In this document: piece by piece, positions 32,798 through 41,162 of the stretch
Layout: every line of letters starts with the position of its first letter
How positions within the stretch are numbered: position 1 is the first letter of the stretch
Assembly: GCA_900542005.1 (NCBI GenBank)
Contig: UQLW01000019.1
Location: 1-62,261, forward strand
Direction of reading: 5' to 3'
Source: an uncultured Eubacteriales bacterium
GTDB taxonomy: Bacteria > Bacillota > Clostridia > Christensenellales > UMGS416
Length of the DNA stretch: 62,261 nucleotides
Notes under the pieces: model-generated
The model's database searches: none
What the model saw: only the letters and a program-made list of their open reading frames with translations
What the model was told of the DNA's origin: nothing
Position numbers and translations under genes: made by a program

Positions 32798-34591
32798 CTA
32801 TGCGTCGTAATCGACCTCCACAATCCCCTTAGGCAGCTTGCGCAGGCTCTCCTGCACAAAGGCCTGCTGCTGGGCCGAAAGCTCCTCCACGGAAAGGACG
32901 AGCTCCACCGCGCGGCCTGCCGCCTCCTCGAGGCAGGCAAGGATCTGCTGGCGGATCTCCGGCTGCTCCATGCGCTTGACGGCCATGCTTTCCATGGCCG
33001 GCGGATAGATCACCTTCAGCGCGCCCTTCTCCATCATCGGGCGCCCCTGCTCCATGATCTTGGCCACCATGAAGTTTTTGCTCCGCATCAGGCCAGCCGC
33101 CGCGCTCCATAGCTGCTTGCCCTCACCGGGAGCCGAGGACGAGCCGCCCCGCAGCCGCTGGGCCACCTCCTGGCTCACCGGCACATAGGCAGGCTTTTCC
33201 TCCCGGGCCTCCGGCGCTGGCGAGGGCGGGGGCGCCGCCCCCTCCTCCACCGGCAACGCTTCCGCCGTTTCCGCCCAGGGCGGGGCCTCGGGCGGCGGGG
33301 GCGTTTCATCCCAGGGCGGGGCTTCGTCCCAGGCGCCTTCAGCGGGGCCCTCGTCCCGGGCCTCCGGCCCCGCCGGCTCATCCGGGGCCTTCTCCGGCTG
33401 TGCCTTCTCCGCAGCGGCGGGCGCAGCGGCCGCCGGCGCGCCGCCGCGCAGCTGGGCTTCCAGACGCTCGATGCGGGTCAGCAGCCCCTCGGGGTCAGAT
33501 GCCTGCTCCTGCCGGCAGCAACGCGCCAGGGCCAGCTCCAGCAGCACCCGAGGCTGGCTTGCATAGCGCAGCTCCCCCTCCAGCGCAGCCAGGATCCCCA
33601 TCATCCGCAGCACCTCGCCCGGCGCGGCCCCCGAAGCCTGCCGCTTCAGCTGGGCCACGGCGTCATCATCCAGCGAAAGCGCCTCTGCCGGCTCCTTCAC
33701 ATAGAAGCACATGAACAGGTCCCGAAAATGGCGCAGCAGCTCCTGGCTGATCGCCAGCACGTCGCCGCCGCCCTCCATCATGGCATCCAAGCCCGCCATA
33801 GCCCGGGCCGTATCCCCAGCCAGCATCGCCTGCGACAGCGAGAAAAAATACCGCCGGTCCGAGGTGCCCAGCATCTCGTATACCTGCCGTGCCGTCACCT
33901 CGCCGCCGCTCAGCGAGATGCACTGGTCCAGCATGGAAATCGCGTCGCGCATGCCACCCTCCGCAGCCCGGGCGATGGCGGCGATGCCCTTGGGATCCAT
34001 ACGGACCTTTTCCTGCTCCAGCAGGCTGGTCAGCCGCCCGACGATTTCCCGGTTGGTCATCCGGCGGAACTCGTAGCGCTGGCACCGGGAAAGCACCGTC
34101 TCCGGCAGCTTGCGGATCTCCGTGGTCGCCATGATAAAGACCGCGTGGGCCGGAGGCTCCTCCAACGTCTTCAAAAGGGCGTTAAAGGCGCTGGTGGAGA
34201 GCATATGCACCTCGTCAATAATGTACACCCGGTATTTCCCATTGGCCGGCAGGTAGCCCACATTGTCCCGCAGGTCGCGGATGGAATCCACGCCGTTGTT
34301 GGAGGCGGCGTCAATCTCCAGAATATCCAGGTTATTCTCCTGGCTCAGCGCCTGGCAGGCCTCGCAATGGCCGCAGGCTTCGCCGTCCACCGGCGCGGCA
34401 CAGTTGATGGCCCGGGCAAAGATGCGCGCAATGGTCGTCTTGCCCGTCCCACGCGGCCCGGAAAAAAGGTAGGCATGTCCAATCCGTCCGCTGGCCACCT
34501 GATTGGCCAGCGTGCGGATGACGGCCTCCTGCCCCACCACCTGATCAAAGCGCTGGGGCCGGTAGGTGCGGTAAAGCGCCTGGTAGGCCAT
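32798..34591 (-). CDS. dnaX: DNA polymerase III subunit gamma/tau
   Basis: 597 residues from the ATG at 34591 (MAYQALYRTYRPQRFDQVVG), with GAGGGGGG upstream; more upstream in-frame starts extend through the promoter and were rejected. Walker A is GPRGTGKTTIARIF, the zinc module is CAAPVDGEACGHCEAC, Walker B with sensor is YIIDEVHMLSTSAFNALLKT, and the SRC motif is VLSRCQRYEFRRM. A Pro/Glu/Ala-rich linker (roughly residues 390-490) precedes the tau C-terminal domain. It loads the sliding clamp and links the replisome. No slippery A/T heptamer for a programmed gamma frameshift was noticed. First gene of dnaX-ebfC-recR. Confidence 0.97.
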   Translation of the reverse strand: MAYQALYRTYRPQRFDQVVGQEAVIRTLANQVASGRIGHAYLFSGPRGTGKTTIARIFARAINCAAPVDGEACGHCEACQALSQENNLDILEIDAASNNGVDSIRDLRDNVGYLPANGKYRVYIIDEVHMLSTSAFNALLKTLEEPPAHAVFIMATTEIRKLPETVLSRCQRYEFRRMTNREIVGRLTSLLEQEKVRMDPKGIAAIARAAEGGMRDAISMLDQCISLSGGEVTARQVYEMLGTSDRRYFFSLSQAMLAGDTARAMAGLDAMMEGGGDVLAISQELLRHFRDLFMCFYVKEPAEALSLDDDAVAQLKRQASGAAPGEVLRMMGILAALEGELRYASQPRVLLELALARCCRQEQASDPEGLLTRIERLEAQLRGGAPAAAAPAAAEKAQPEKAPDEPAGPEARDEGPAEGAWDEAPPWDETPPPPEAPPWAETAEALPVEEGAAPPPSPAPEAREEKPAYVPVSQEVAQRLRGGSSSAPGEGKQLWSAAAGLMRSKNFMVAKIMEQGRPMMEKGALKVIYPPAMESMAVKRMEQPEIRQQILACLEEAAGRAVELVLSVEELSAQQQAFVQESLRKLPKGIVEVDYDA

Positions 34592-34621
34592 TGTATCCCC
34601 CCTCGCTAACATACTAGGGCT

Positions 34622-34650
34622 ATTATATGCGATCGATCCTAAAAAAACAA
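34622..34650 (-). promoter_or_regulatory. Promoter of the dnaX-ebfC-recR operon
   Basis: Minus strand: TTGTTT (34650-34645), a 17-bp spacer and TATAAT (34627-34622), 31 bases ahead of the dnaX start. The -35 lies inside the T-run of the upstream hairpin. Confidence 0.65.
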
Positions 34651-34770
34651 GGCGGGCCCCCGATTGCCCTATCGCCGCAAAGGCGGTATACCGAGTGAAA
34701 TTCAGCAAGGTGGAAGCCTGTAAAGCCGTCATGGGATCGTTCTCCCGCCAAAGGCAATCCGTAGCCCGCC
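34641..34770 (-). other. Large foldable element ending in a T-run, upstream of dnaX (candidate small RNA)
   Basis: On the minus strand GGCGGGC (34770-34764) and GGATTGCC just after it pair with GGGCAATC and GCCCGCC (34668-34651). This gives a two-part closing stem around about 85 bases. Inside are a GGGA-GAACGA-TCCC hairpin and a CCGC-CTTT-GCGG hairpin. TTGTTTTTTT follows the closing stem immediately. It lies where many Firmicutes carry the SRP RNA gene, but the conserved GGAA domain IV motif of SRP RNA is not found. No promoter could be placed between it and the terminator at 34778-34808. It could be an independent RNA, a processed leader or only a complex terminator. Confidence 0.45.
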
Positions 34771-34777
34771 ATCAATC

Positions 34778-34808
34778 AAAATACCCCCGGCCAATGGGCC
34801 AGGGGTAT
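34778..34808 (-). terminator. Terminator after the Gfo/Idh oxidoreductase gene
   Basis: Minus strand: ATACCCCTGGCC and GGCCGGGGGTAT form a near-perfect stem around CATT, followed by TTTTG. Confidence 0.75.
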
Positions 34809-34847
34809 CGGGCAGTGGGAAATGGCACCGGTCGCGGAGCGCCGCGC

Positions 34848-36143
34848 TTACGCCTTCCGGCTGCCCTGGGAAAAGGCGGCGGCCCGGTAGGTTCCCTCCT
34901 TCTTCTGGCATTCCCGCTCCCAGCATGTCTGCATATGCCGGTATACGCCGTCGTCGATCTCCGGCGTGCCCTGGGAGAAGGTGGGCAGCAGGCTGCCGCC
35001 CGCTACCTTTGCGCTGGTGCAGGCGGTGTCGCTGCGCCACGCCTGGCGCTGGGCCGGGTCGCGGAGGTTGGGGATTTCCACCGGCTGGCCGCCGGCCAGG
35101 ATGGAACGGTAGGCAAACAGGCCCGGCAGGAACATATCCAGCGCTTCGTATACGCCGATCACGTCCGCCTCCGGATTTCCCTTGATCTTCTCTACGAAAT
35201 GGTACATGCAATAGAAATCGGAGCCGCCGTGCCCAAAGTCGCCGTCCACACTGTCCTGCTCCCGCTTTGGTGCATAATGCTCAAAGGTTTCCTGATAGGC
35301 GCCGGAAACCTCGTCGCTGCGCACATACAGCCGGTGGACGTCTCCGGCGTCCGCGTCCTCCCGGGGGCACTCCATGCGCCCCTTGCTGCCGTATACGCAA
35401 TACCAGATGGAATTCTCATAAAGCCCGCCATGGATGCTTTTGATGATTCCTCCGTTCTCCAGCGTGACCATCTCGATGCCGAATTGTCCGCCTTTAGCGC
35501 CGGTGCGCAGGTTGCGCTCATTTTTCGTCCCTTCAAAGCCTGTGACCGACACGGGCCGAAGGCCGGTCATATGGATCATAGGGCCCAGCGAATGGGTGCA
35601 GTAGAAGGTGGAATACATGTTATTGCGCCAGTGGTCCCGCTCGCCGTAGGTGATGCTGGGCCAGATGGGCTCGCAGTTGTGGATGTACTCGCATTCGCCA
35701 TATTCAAATTCACCGATTTTTCCCGCCCTGTAAAGCCTTTTCATCTCATAGGGCGCCGGCATATAGCAGTAATTCTCGCCGTAGGCATAGATCCTTCCGG
35801 TCTCCTCCACCGTCTCGATCAGTTCCACGGCTTCCGCCATGGTCTGCACCGGCAGCACCTCGGAAAAGACATGCTTCCCCAGCCGCATGGCCCGGATCGC
35901 AAAGGGCGCATGCTCGTTCGCGTAATTGGCCAGCACCACAGCGTCCATATCATGCCGGATAAACTCGTCAAAGTTGTCGTAGAAGGCGATATTGAGCCCC
36001 TCCGCGTTCGCCCGCTGCGTCTCCAGCGCCTCCGGTGATTTATCGCAGATCGCCACCACCTCCGCGTGCTCGGATCGCTTGCAGTAGTTAATCATGCTGG
36101 TGCCCCGGTATGCGCCCAATACGCCGATTCTTACCTTCTCCAT
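34848..36143 (-). CDS. Gfo/Idh/MocA family NAD(P)-dependent oxidoreductase
   Basis: 431 residues from the ATG at 36143 (MEKVRIGVLGAYRGTSMI), with GGGAGG upstream; longer frames upstream lack a site. Rossmann motif GVLGAYRG, then VVAICDKSPEALE and MDAVVLANYANEHAPFAIRA. The conserved lysine motif appears as GKHVFSEVLPVQ, where Glu-Val replaces the usual Glu-Lys-Pro, so the catalytic Lys position is altered. YGENYCYMPAPYEMKRLYRAG follows. Family members oxidise sugars or their derivatives. It is divergent from an AraC regulator, which probably controls it, and ends with its own terminator. Confidence 0.9.
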   Translation of the reverse strand: MEKVRIGVLGAYRGTSMINYCKRSEHAEVVAICDKSPEALETQRANAEGLNIAFYDNFDEFIRHDMDAVVLANYANEHAPFAIRAMRLGKHVFSEVLPVQTMAEAVELIETVEETGRIYAYGENYCYMPAPYEMKRLYRAGKIGEFEYGECEYIHNCEPIWPSITYGERDHWRNNMYSTFYCTHSLGPMIHMTGLRPVSVTGFEGTKNERNLRTGAKGGQFGIEMVTLENGGIIKSIHGGLYENSIWYCVYGSKGRMECPREDADAGDVHRLYVRSDEVSGAYQETFEHYAPKREQDSVDGDFGHGGSDFYCMYHFVEKIKGNPEADVIGVYEALDMFLPGLFAYRSILAGGQPVEIPNLRDPAQRQAWRSDTACTSAKVAGGSLLPTFSQGTPEIDDGVYRHMQTCWERECQKKEGTYRAAAFSQGSRKA

Positions 36144-36224
36144 TGTGCGGCCTCCCTTGCAGAATATGCTTTCATTATAGCCCAAAGGGCGGCAAAGCCT
36201 ATAGAAAATATCCATGAAATTATA

Positions 36225-36242
36225 GAATATAGTAAGATATTC
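36225..36242. promoter_or_regulatory. Possible operator palindrome between the oxidoreductase and AraC genes
   Basis: GAATAT (36225-36230), 6 bases, then ATATTC (36237-36242) form a perfect inverted repeat in the AT-rich divergent promoter region, 41 bases ahead of the AraC start. A role as AraC-family binding site is inference. Confidence 0.35.
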
Positions 36243-36282
36243 GCTTGCGCTGCCGGAGCGCCGGGCGTAAAATAAAGAGGCT

Positions 36283-37107
36283 ATGGAACGAATGCAAGAC
36301 AATATCTGCCGCTTTTTGCCTAACCGCAGCCACGCAGACTCGCTGAATATCATCCATCTCGTCTATGAAACGCAATGCCCCGCCTCTCCCGAACGGCTGA
36401 CGCTGGCCACCTACCGCATGGTGTATGTTACGGACGGCTACGGCGTACTGCGTACCGACGGAGGGACAGCCGCGCTTAAGGCGGGGGATCTGTATCTGAT
36501 CCCGCCCGCCATCCCCTTTTCCCTGGCAAATACGGGGCGTATCGCCTTTATCTATATAAGCTATCTGGGCCTTAGGGCCAACGCATGGGCGGAGCAGCTT
36601 CAGCTTGGCCGCTTTGGCGGGCATTATGCCGGCTTCGACGGGCTCCGTCCCCTGTGGGAATCGCTCTTCGAGCTGCCGGAGGAAATCGCCGGTATGCGCT
36701 GCGAAGGGGTGCTGCTGTATACCCTCTCAGAAATAGGCAAAAGGGTATTAACGCCCTGCCGGGGCAAGCGTATCCCCTCTGTTGCGGAGCGCGCAAAGCG
36801 GTATGCCGACGAGCACTTTGCCGACAGCAGCCTAACCGTGGAGCGGATCGCCGCGCAGCTTTGCTACCACCCCAAGTACCTCTCCACAGTCTTCCGGCGG
36901 GCCTTCCATGTGGGGCTGTGCGCCTATATCACAACCCTGCGCATGCAGAACGCCTGTACCCTGATGGCCCAGGGCATCACCTCCATCAAGGATATCGCCG
37001 CCCTGTGCGGCTATCACGATCCGCTGTACTTCTCCAGCCTCTTCAAGCGGCAGATGGGGCTTTCGCCGAAGGCGCATATCCGCATGCTGAACGCCAGCCG
37101 GGAATAG
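36283..37107 (+). CDS. AraC-family transcriptional regulator with N-terminal cupin
   Basis: 274 residues. The N-terminal sensor is a cupin-like arabinose-binding type domain (YVTDGYGVLRTDGG, LKAGDLYLIPPAIPFSLAN). The C-terminal 100 residues form the double helix-turn-helix: LTVERIAAQLCYHPKYLSTVFRR and SIKDIAALCGYHDPLYFSSLFK, with MGLSPKAHIR at the end. AraC proteins with this layout usually activate a divergent sugar-catabolic gene on sensing a small ligand; the neighbouring oxidoreductase is the obvious candidate. Start ATG at 36283 with AAGAGG; an ATG at 36292 is an alternative. Confidence 0.92.
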   Translation: MERMQDNICRFLPNRSHADSLNIIHLVYETQCPASPERLTLATYRMVYVTDGYGVLRTDGGTAALKAGDLYLIPPAIPFSLANTGRIAFIYISYLGLRANAWAEQLQLGRFGGHYAGFDGLRPLWESLFELPEEIAGMRCEGVLLYTLSEIGKRVLTPCRGKRIPSVAERAKRYADEHFADSSLTVERIAAQLCYHPKYLSTVFRRAFHVGLCAYITTLRMQNACTLMAQGITSIKDIAALCGYHDPLYFSSLFKRQMGLSPKAHIRMLNASRE

Positions 37108-37146
37108 CCAGAGAACGCGATGGCTGTTTTGGGTAAATAGCAAAGA

Positions 37147-37172
37147 AAAGCCCGCCGGTTACGGCGGGCTTT
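37147..37172. terminator. Terminator after the AraC gene
   Basis: AAAGCCCGCCG and CGGCGGGCTTT form an 11-bp stem around GTTA, with A/T runs on both sides; it may also serve the minus-strand gene at 37225. Confidence 0.85.
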
Positions 37173-37224
37173 GGTGGGTTTATTATTCTATTGATGGATA
37201 GCCGCACAGCGCTTCCCCGGGCTT

Positions 37225-37788
37225 CTATGGCAGGCGCGAGGTATCAAAGTAGGTCATCTTGCCGCCAATCTTTTCCTCGACATCTTCCGGCGCAATGTAT
37301 TCGACCGACTCAACGCGGGCCGGAACAAGGGCCTCCCCGTTTTCCTCAGCTAGGCGGAAAAGCAAAATGCACGCGCGGTCGCCCAGCTCCACCTGCACGG
37401 GATAGAGCTGGCGGCCTTCGTCGTCCTGCATCACCTTCTTGGGCATGCGGACCATCGCCCCGCTCCAGCCTTGCCCGTCAAAGCCCGAAGTTTCCACCTG
37501 CGCGCCCTCCGCCAGGTAGGCCTGCCCTGCGATGCTGCCGCTGGCCGCATCCCGCACGGCGCGCTCCATGACCAGCAAAGGCAGACTGTTGACCGAATAG
37601 CGGTACAGGCCAAAGATCGCCGCTACCGCCAGCACGCAGCCGGCAGCCGTCGCCGCCACATACCCGGTAAAGACCCTACGCTGTCCCAGCTTGCGCCGCT
37701 TCAGGGCCGCCCGCAGGCCGAAGTACAGGATGGGCATCAGCGCCATGACGCCGATAATCAGATAAACCGTTCTGGCAGAATGCATCAT
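37225..37788 (-). CDS. Hypothetical membrane-anchored protein
   Basis: 187 residues. Two hydrophobic helices (VYLIIGVMALMPILYFGL; YVAATAAGCVLAVAAIFGLY) are separated by a basic loop (LKRRKLGQRR). A soluble beta-rich domain follows outside (VETSGFDGQGWSGAMVRMP, LYPVQVELGDRACILLF, ARVESVEYI), with no recognised motif. It follows the ATP-binding gene of the ABC importer by eight bases with a GGAGG site, so it is the last gene of that operon. A role linked to the transporter is possible but unproven. Confidence 0.75.
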   Translation of the reverse strand: MMHSARTVYLIIGVMALMPILYFGLRAALKRRKLGQRRVFTGYVAATAAGCVLAVAAIFGLYRYSVNSLPLLVMERAVRDAASGSIAGQAYLAEGAQVETSGFDGQGWSGAMVRMPKKVMQDDEGRQLYPVQVELGDRACILLFRLAEENGEALVPARVESVEYIAPEDVEEKIGGKMTYFDTSRLP

Positions 37789-37796
37789 GGACCTCC

Positions 37797-38519
37797 TTAC
37801 AATACCTTCGAGAGGAATTCACGGGTTCTGGGGTTCTGGGGATTGCCGAAGATCGCCGCCGGCGGCCCCTCCTCGGCGATTATGCCGCTGTCCATGAACA
37901 GCACCCGGTCGCTGACCTCCCGGGCAAAGCCCATCTCATGGGTCACTACGACCATGGTCATACCGGCCTTGGCCAGATTTTTCATGACCTCCAGCACCTC
38001 CCCCACCATCTCCGGGTCAAGGGCGCTGGTCGGCTCGTCAAAGAGCATGATCTCCGGGCGCATGGCCAGGGCGCGGGCAATGGCTACCCGCTGCTTCTGG
38101 CCGCCGGAAAGGCGGTTGGGGTATTCGTTGACCTTATCGGCCAGGCCCACCTGCGCCAGCAGCTCCTTGGCAAAGGCAACGGCGTCGGCCTTCTTCTCGC
38201 CCTTGGCCCGGATCGGGCTTAAGATAATGTTGTCCAGCACGGTCATATGGGGAAAGAGGTTGAACTGCTGGAACACCATGCCCATCTTCTGGCGAAGCCG
38301 GTTGATCTCCTTGACATGCTCGGTCAATTCGACGCCGTCAATCCATACCTTGCCGCTGGTGGGCTCCTCCAGCAGGTTCAGGCAGCGCAGGAAGGTGGAC
38401 TTACCGCTGCCGGAGGGGCCGATCACACAGACCACCTCGCTTTTGCCGATATGGGCGTTTACGCCGGTGAGCACCTTCAGCTCGCCGAAGGACTTGGTCA
38501 GGTTCTCTACCTTAATCAC
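37797..38519 (-). CDS. Polar amino acid ABC transporter, ATP-binding protein (GlnQ type)
   Basis: 240 residues starting from a GTG (MIKVENLTKSFGELKVLTG), eight bases inside the permease gene. Walker A GPSGSGKSTFLRCLNLLEEP, Q-loop MGMVFQQFNLFPHMTVLDN, signature LSGGQKQRVAIARAL, Walker B MLFDEPTSALDPE and the H-loop VVVTHEM are all intact. It powers the importer formed with the permease and binding protein upstream. The overlap suggests translational coupling. Confidence 0.96.
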   Translation of the reverse strand: MIKVENLTKSFGELKVLTGVNAHIGKSEVVCVIGPSGSGKSTFLRCLNLLEEPTSGKVWIDGVELTEHVKEINRLRQKMGMVFQQFNLFPHMTVLDNIILSPIRAKGEKKADAVAFAKELLAQVGLADKVNEYPNRLSGGQKQRVAIARALAMRPEIMLFDEPTSALDPEMVGEVLEVMKNLAKAGMTMVVVTHEMGFAREVSDRVLFMDSGIIAEEGPPAAIFGNPQNPRTREFLSKVL

Positions 38520-39198
38520 TGGCCCTCATCCTCCTCTCCAGCATACCCGCAAAGACCGACAGGGTAGTCGTACAATATAGATAAATGATGGCGACAATCA
38601 AAAACGGCGTATAGGGGTCAAAATTGACCGAACGGATGATATTCCCCGCACGGGTCAGGTCGTCCAGCGCGATATAGCCGGCGATGGCAGTCTCCTTCAG
38701 CAGGGCGATGGCCTCATTGACCAGGGCCGGCAGGATATTCTTGACAGCCTGGGGGATCACGACGAAGCGCATGGACTGGAACCACGAGAGCCCCAGGGAA
38801 CGCGCGGCCTCCATCTGTCCCCGGTCCACCGCCAGGATGCCGCCGCGGATCAGCTCCGATACGTAGGCGCCGCAGTTGATGGCAAAGGCTATGGACGCCA
38901 CCATGGTTTTCGGCAGGCTGGAATCGGCCAGCACCGCATAATAGATAATGACGAGCTGGACCACGATGGGCGTACCGCGGATGATGTCCACATAGAACTG
39001 GGCGATTTGGGATAAAACCTTGATTTTCATAATACGGGCTACCGCGATGACCACGCCGATGACCACGCCCATGCACAGCGCATACAGCGTAATTTGCAGC
39101 GTCAGCCCCAGCCCGTCAAACAGCAGCCGGAAGCGGTCCTCCCGGATCAGGTTGGAATAGATTAGCTCGGTCAGCCTGGTTACAAGCTCCACGTCCAT
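38512..39198 (-). CDS. Polar amino acid ABC transporter, permease
   Basis: 228 residues with about five membrane segments (LGLTLQITLYALCMGVVIGV, IVVQLVIIYYAVL, FLIVAIIYLYCTTTLSVF). The EAA-loop motif is ISELIRGGI... -type: ELIRGGILAVDRGQMEAARS followed by LGLSW, as in HisM/GlnP permeases. PQAVKNILPALVNEAIALLK follows. One permease gene only, so a homodimer is expected. Confidence 0.95.
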   Translation of the reverse strand: MDVELVTRLTELIYSNLIREDRFRLLFDGLGLTLQITLYALCMGVVIGVVIAVARIMKIKVLSQIAQFYVDIIRGTPIVVQLVIIYYAVLADSSLPKTMVASIAFAINCGAYVSELIRGGILAVDRGQMEAARSLGLSWFQSMRFVVIPQAVKNILPALVNEAIALLKETAIAGYIALDDLTRAGNIIRSVNFDPYTPFLIVAIIYLYCTTTLSVFAGMLERRMRASD

Positions 39199-39252
39199 CT
39201 CCCCTTTATGATCAATGCATCGATAGCGGCAGCCTGCCGCCTTTTCGTCAAT

Positions 39253-39281
39253 AAGGCCGCGGGGTATCCTTCCGCGGCCTT
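39253..39281 (-). promoter_or_regulatory. Hairpin between the binding-protein and permease genes
   Basis: AAGGCCGCGG and CCGCGGCCTT (39253-39262, 39272-39281) form a 10-bp stem followed on the minus strand by only ATTGACG. The missing T-run suggests partial termination or 3'-end stabilisation, giving more binding protein than permease. Confidence 0.55.
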
Positions 39282-39304
39282 ATGTGCGATTATCGTCTCC
39301 GTGC

Positions 39305-40171
39305 TTATTCGCCTACGGAGTATTTGTCGACCAGCGCGTCGATCTCGCCGTTTTTCTCCATCTCGGCCAGCACCTCGTTGATGGCGGCCAGTACGTCGGC
39401 GTTCTCGCCCTTCTTCACAGCCATGGCGTAGTTCTCCTCGTCATAAACGATGGATTCCACCTTCTCCAGGCCGCTGATGGAGCTCATCAGGTTCACGATA
39501 GGCAGGTTATCGCCGATCACGCAGTCGATCCGGCCGTCCACCAGATCCTGGCAGGCCATCTGGATGTTTTCATAGCGCTGCACATCGGCACCCTCCACCT
39601 CGGAGGCGAAATACAGATCGCCGGTCGTGCCGGTCTGTACGCCGATCTTCTTGCCCTTCAGGTCATCCTCGGTGCTGATCCCTGCCGCGTTGCCCTCCTT
39701 CACCACCACAACCTGCACAGCGGTGAAGTACTCGTCGGAGAAGTCCATGGTGGCCTCGCGCTCGGCGTTCTTGGTGAAGCCGGCGGCGATGAAGTCAATC
39801 TTGCCGGATTCCAGGGCGGCGGGCAGCGCGTCGAATTCCATATCCTCCACCACAAGCTCCACGCCCATCTTATCGGCTACAGCCTGGGCGATTTCAGCGT
39901 CCACGCCGATGACCTTGTCGCCTTCGCGCATCTCAAAGGGAATGAAGGCGGCGTTGGTGCCCCAAACCAGCTTCGTGCGGGCGCTGCCCTCGGCGGCGGT
40001 GGTTTCCCCGCCCTCGGCAGCGGTCGTCTCGTCGGCGGCGGTCGTGGTGGTTTCGTTATCCCCGGCAGCGGTCGTCGTCGCCGGCGTGGTGGCCGGGGCA
40101 GACGTACAGGCAGCCATGCCGAATACCAGCAGCAGGCTGACCAGGCTCAGCAATACAGTGCGAAGCTTCAT
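39305..40171 (-). CDS. Polar amino acid ABC transporter, substrate-binding lipoprotein
   Basis: 288 residues from the ATG at 40171 (MKLRTVLLSLVSLLLVFG), with GGAGG ten bases away; a TTG three codons earlier is too close to that site. Lipobox GMAAC, then a Thr/Ala-rich linker (residues 25-60). The SBP_bac_3 domain follows: LVWGTNAAFIPFEMREGD, VIGVDAEIAQAVADKMG, LPAALESGKIDFIAAGFT, GKKIGVQTGTTGDLYF and CVIGDNLPIVNLM. It captures a polar amino acid outside the membrane. First gene of the transporter operon, with a consensus promoter. Confidence 0.95.
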   Translation of the reverse strand: MKLRTVLLSLVSLLLVFGMAACTSAPATTPATTTAAGDNETTTTAADETTAAEGGETTAAEGSARTKLVWGTNAAFIPFEMREGDKVIGVDAEIAQAVADKMGVELVVEDMEFDALPAALESGKIDFIAAGFTKNAEREATMDFSDEYFTAVQVVVVKEGNAAGISTEDDLKGKKIGVQTGTTGDLYFASEVEGADVQRYENIQMACQDLVDGRIDCVIGDNLPIVNLMSSISGLEKVESIVYDEENYAMAVKKGENADVLAAINEVLAEMEKNGEIDALVDKYSVGE

Positions 40172-40201
40172 GTTTCTCAATCCTCCTCAATCGTTAGGAG
40201 T

Positions 40202-40230
40202 ATTATAAGGAACAAAGGCATCAATGTCAA
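40202..40230 (-). promoter_or_regulatory. Consensus promoter of the amino-acid importer operon
   Basis: Minus strand: TTGACA (40230-40225), a 17-bp spacer and TATAAT (40207-40202): a perfect match, 31 bases ahead of the start codon. Confidence 0.9.
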
Positions 40231-40328
40231 TGGATATTTTGTATAAATATACGTTTCCCTGCAAAGGAGCGCAAGGGCATGCTAGCCGGACGCGAAAAGA
40301 TATGATACACTGAAAAAGGAGGTGCTCC

Positions 40329-41039
40329 ATGAAGAAAAAGAACCTGCGCTTTTGGATCGTTTCCGCGCTCGTCCTGGCGGCCCTGGCCGGGCTGGTCCTC
40401 TGGGGCTGGCGCGCCGGATGGCTGGCGCTTTTTACCGACCCGGAACGGCTGCAGGCCACCGTCGCCCGGACAGGGCCCTGGGCTCCGCTCGTGTTCTTCC
40501 TGCTTCAGGTGGCGCAGGTGCTGGCCGCGCCCATCCCCGGGAACGTCACCACGCTGGTGGGCGGCGCGCTCTTCGGCTTTGGCAAGAGCTTTTTCATCAG
40601 CACGCTGGCCATCACCGCCGGCTCCTGCATCGCCTTTCTTCTGGCTAGAAAATTTGGCATGGCGCTGGTGCGCCGGTTTGTCAGCAGCGAAGCCATCGAC
40701 AAATATATGGGCCTGATGCGCGGGCGTTCGACGCTGCTGCTGGCCATCATGTTCCTCGTGCCCTTTTTCCCCGACGATATGCTCTGCTTCCTGGCCGGGC
40801 TTTCGCCGATCCGCTTCCCCGGCTTTGTGGTTCTTACCCTTCTGACCCGTCCCTGGGGCCTTCTGGGCTCCAGCCTTGTCGGCTCGGGAAGCCTGCAGCT
40901 GCCCTGGTGGGCCTGGGCGCTGCTGATCGTGGCCTGCGCCGCCGTCATGCTGGCCTCCTTTAAGTACGGCCCGGCGATCGAGGATAAGCTGGTGCAATGG
41001 CTGAAGCGCTTTGAAAAGAATAAAAATACACAAAAGTGA
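40329..41039 (+). CDS. TVP38/TMEM64 (VTT-domain) family membrane protein
   Basis: 236 residues with AGGAGG upstream. About six hydrophobic segments. The VTT/SNARE-associated signature is visible: LVFFLLQVAQVLAAPIPGNV, TLVGGALFGFGKSFFISTLA, GSCIAFLLARKFG, LVPFFPDDMLCFLAGLSPI. Members are related to DedA proteins and are thought to move phospholipids or carriers across membranes; a specific role cannot be assigned. It ends in a lysine-rich tail. It is divergent from the ABC importer operon and may be transcribed alone, since 120 bases separate it from the next gene. Confidence 0.9.
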   Translation: MKKKNLRFWIVSALVLAALAGLVLWGWRAGWLALFTDPERLQATVARTGPWAPLVFFLLQVAQVLAAPIPGNVTTLVGGALFGFGKSFFISTLAITAGSCIAFLLARKFGMALVRRFVSSEAIDKYMGLMRGRSTLLLAIMFLVPFFPDDMLCFLAGLSPIRFPGFVVLTLLTRPWGLLGSSLVGSGSLQLPWWAWALLIVACAAVMLASFKYGPAIEDKLVQWLKRFEKNKNTQK

Positions 41040-41162
41040 TTTTATTGCATGTGATATTCATTTGTTTGGTTATTATTACATTTTTATCCATCACAATAGC
41101 CTGCCGCCCGCAGGAGGGGATCTCCGGCCGGCGGGCAAACCCGAACCCAAAGCGAGGAAAAC

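Noticed and set aside
32798..34591. Programmed frameshift site making a gamma form of DnaX
   Set aside because: No A/T-rich slippery heptamer followed by a clear hairpin was noticed in the relevant region.
34641..34770. SRP (4.5S) RNA gene upstream of dnaX
   Set aside because: Position fits but the conserved GGAA/AGCAG domain IV sequence was not found on either strand.
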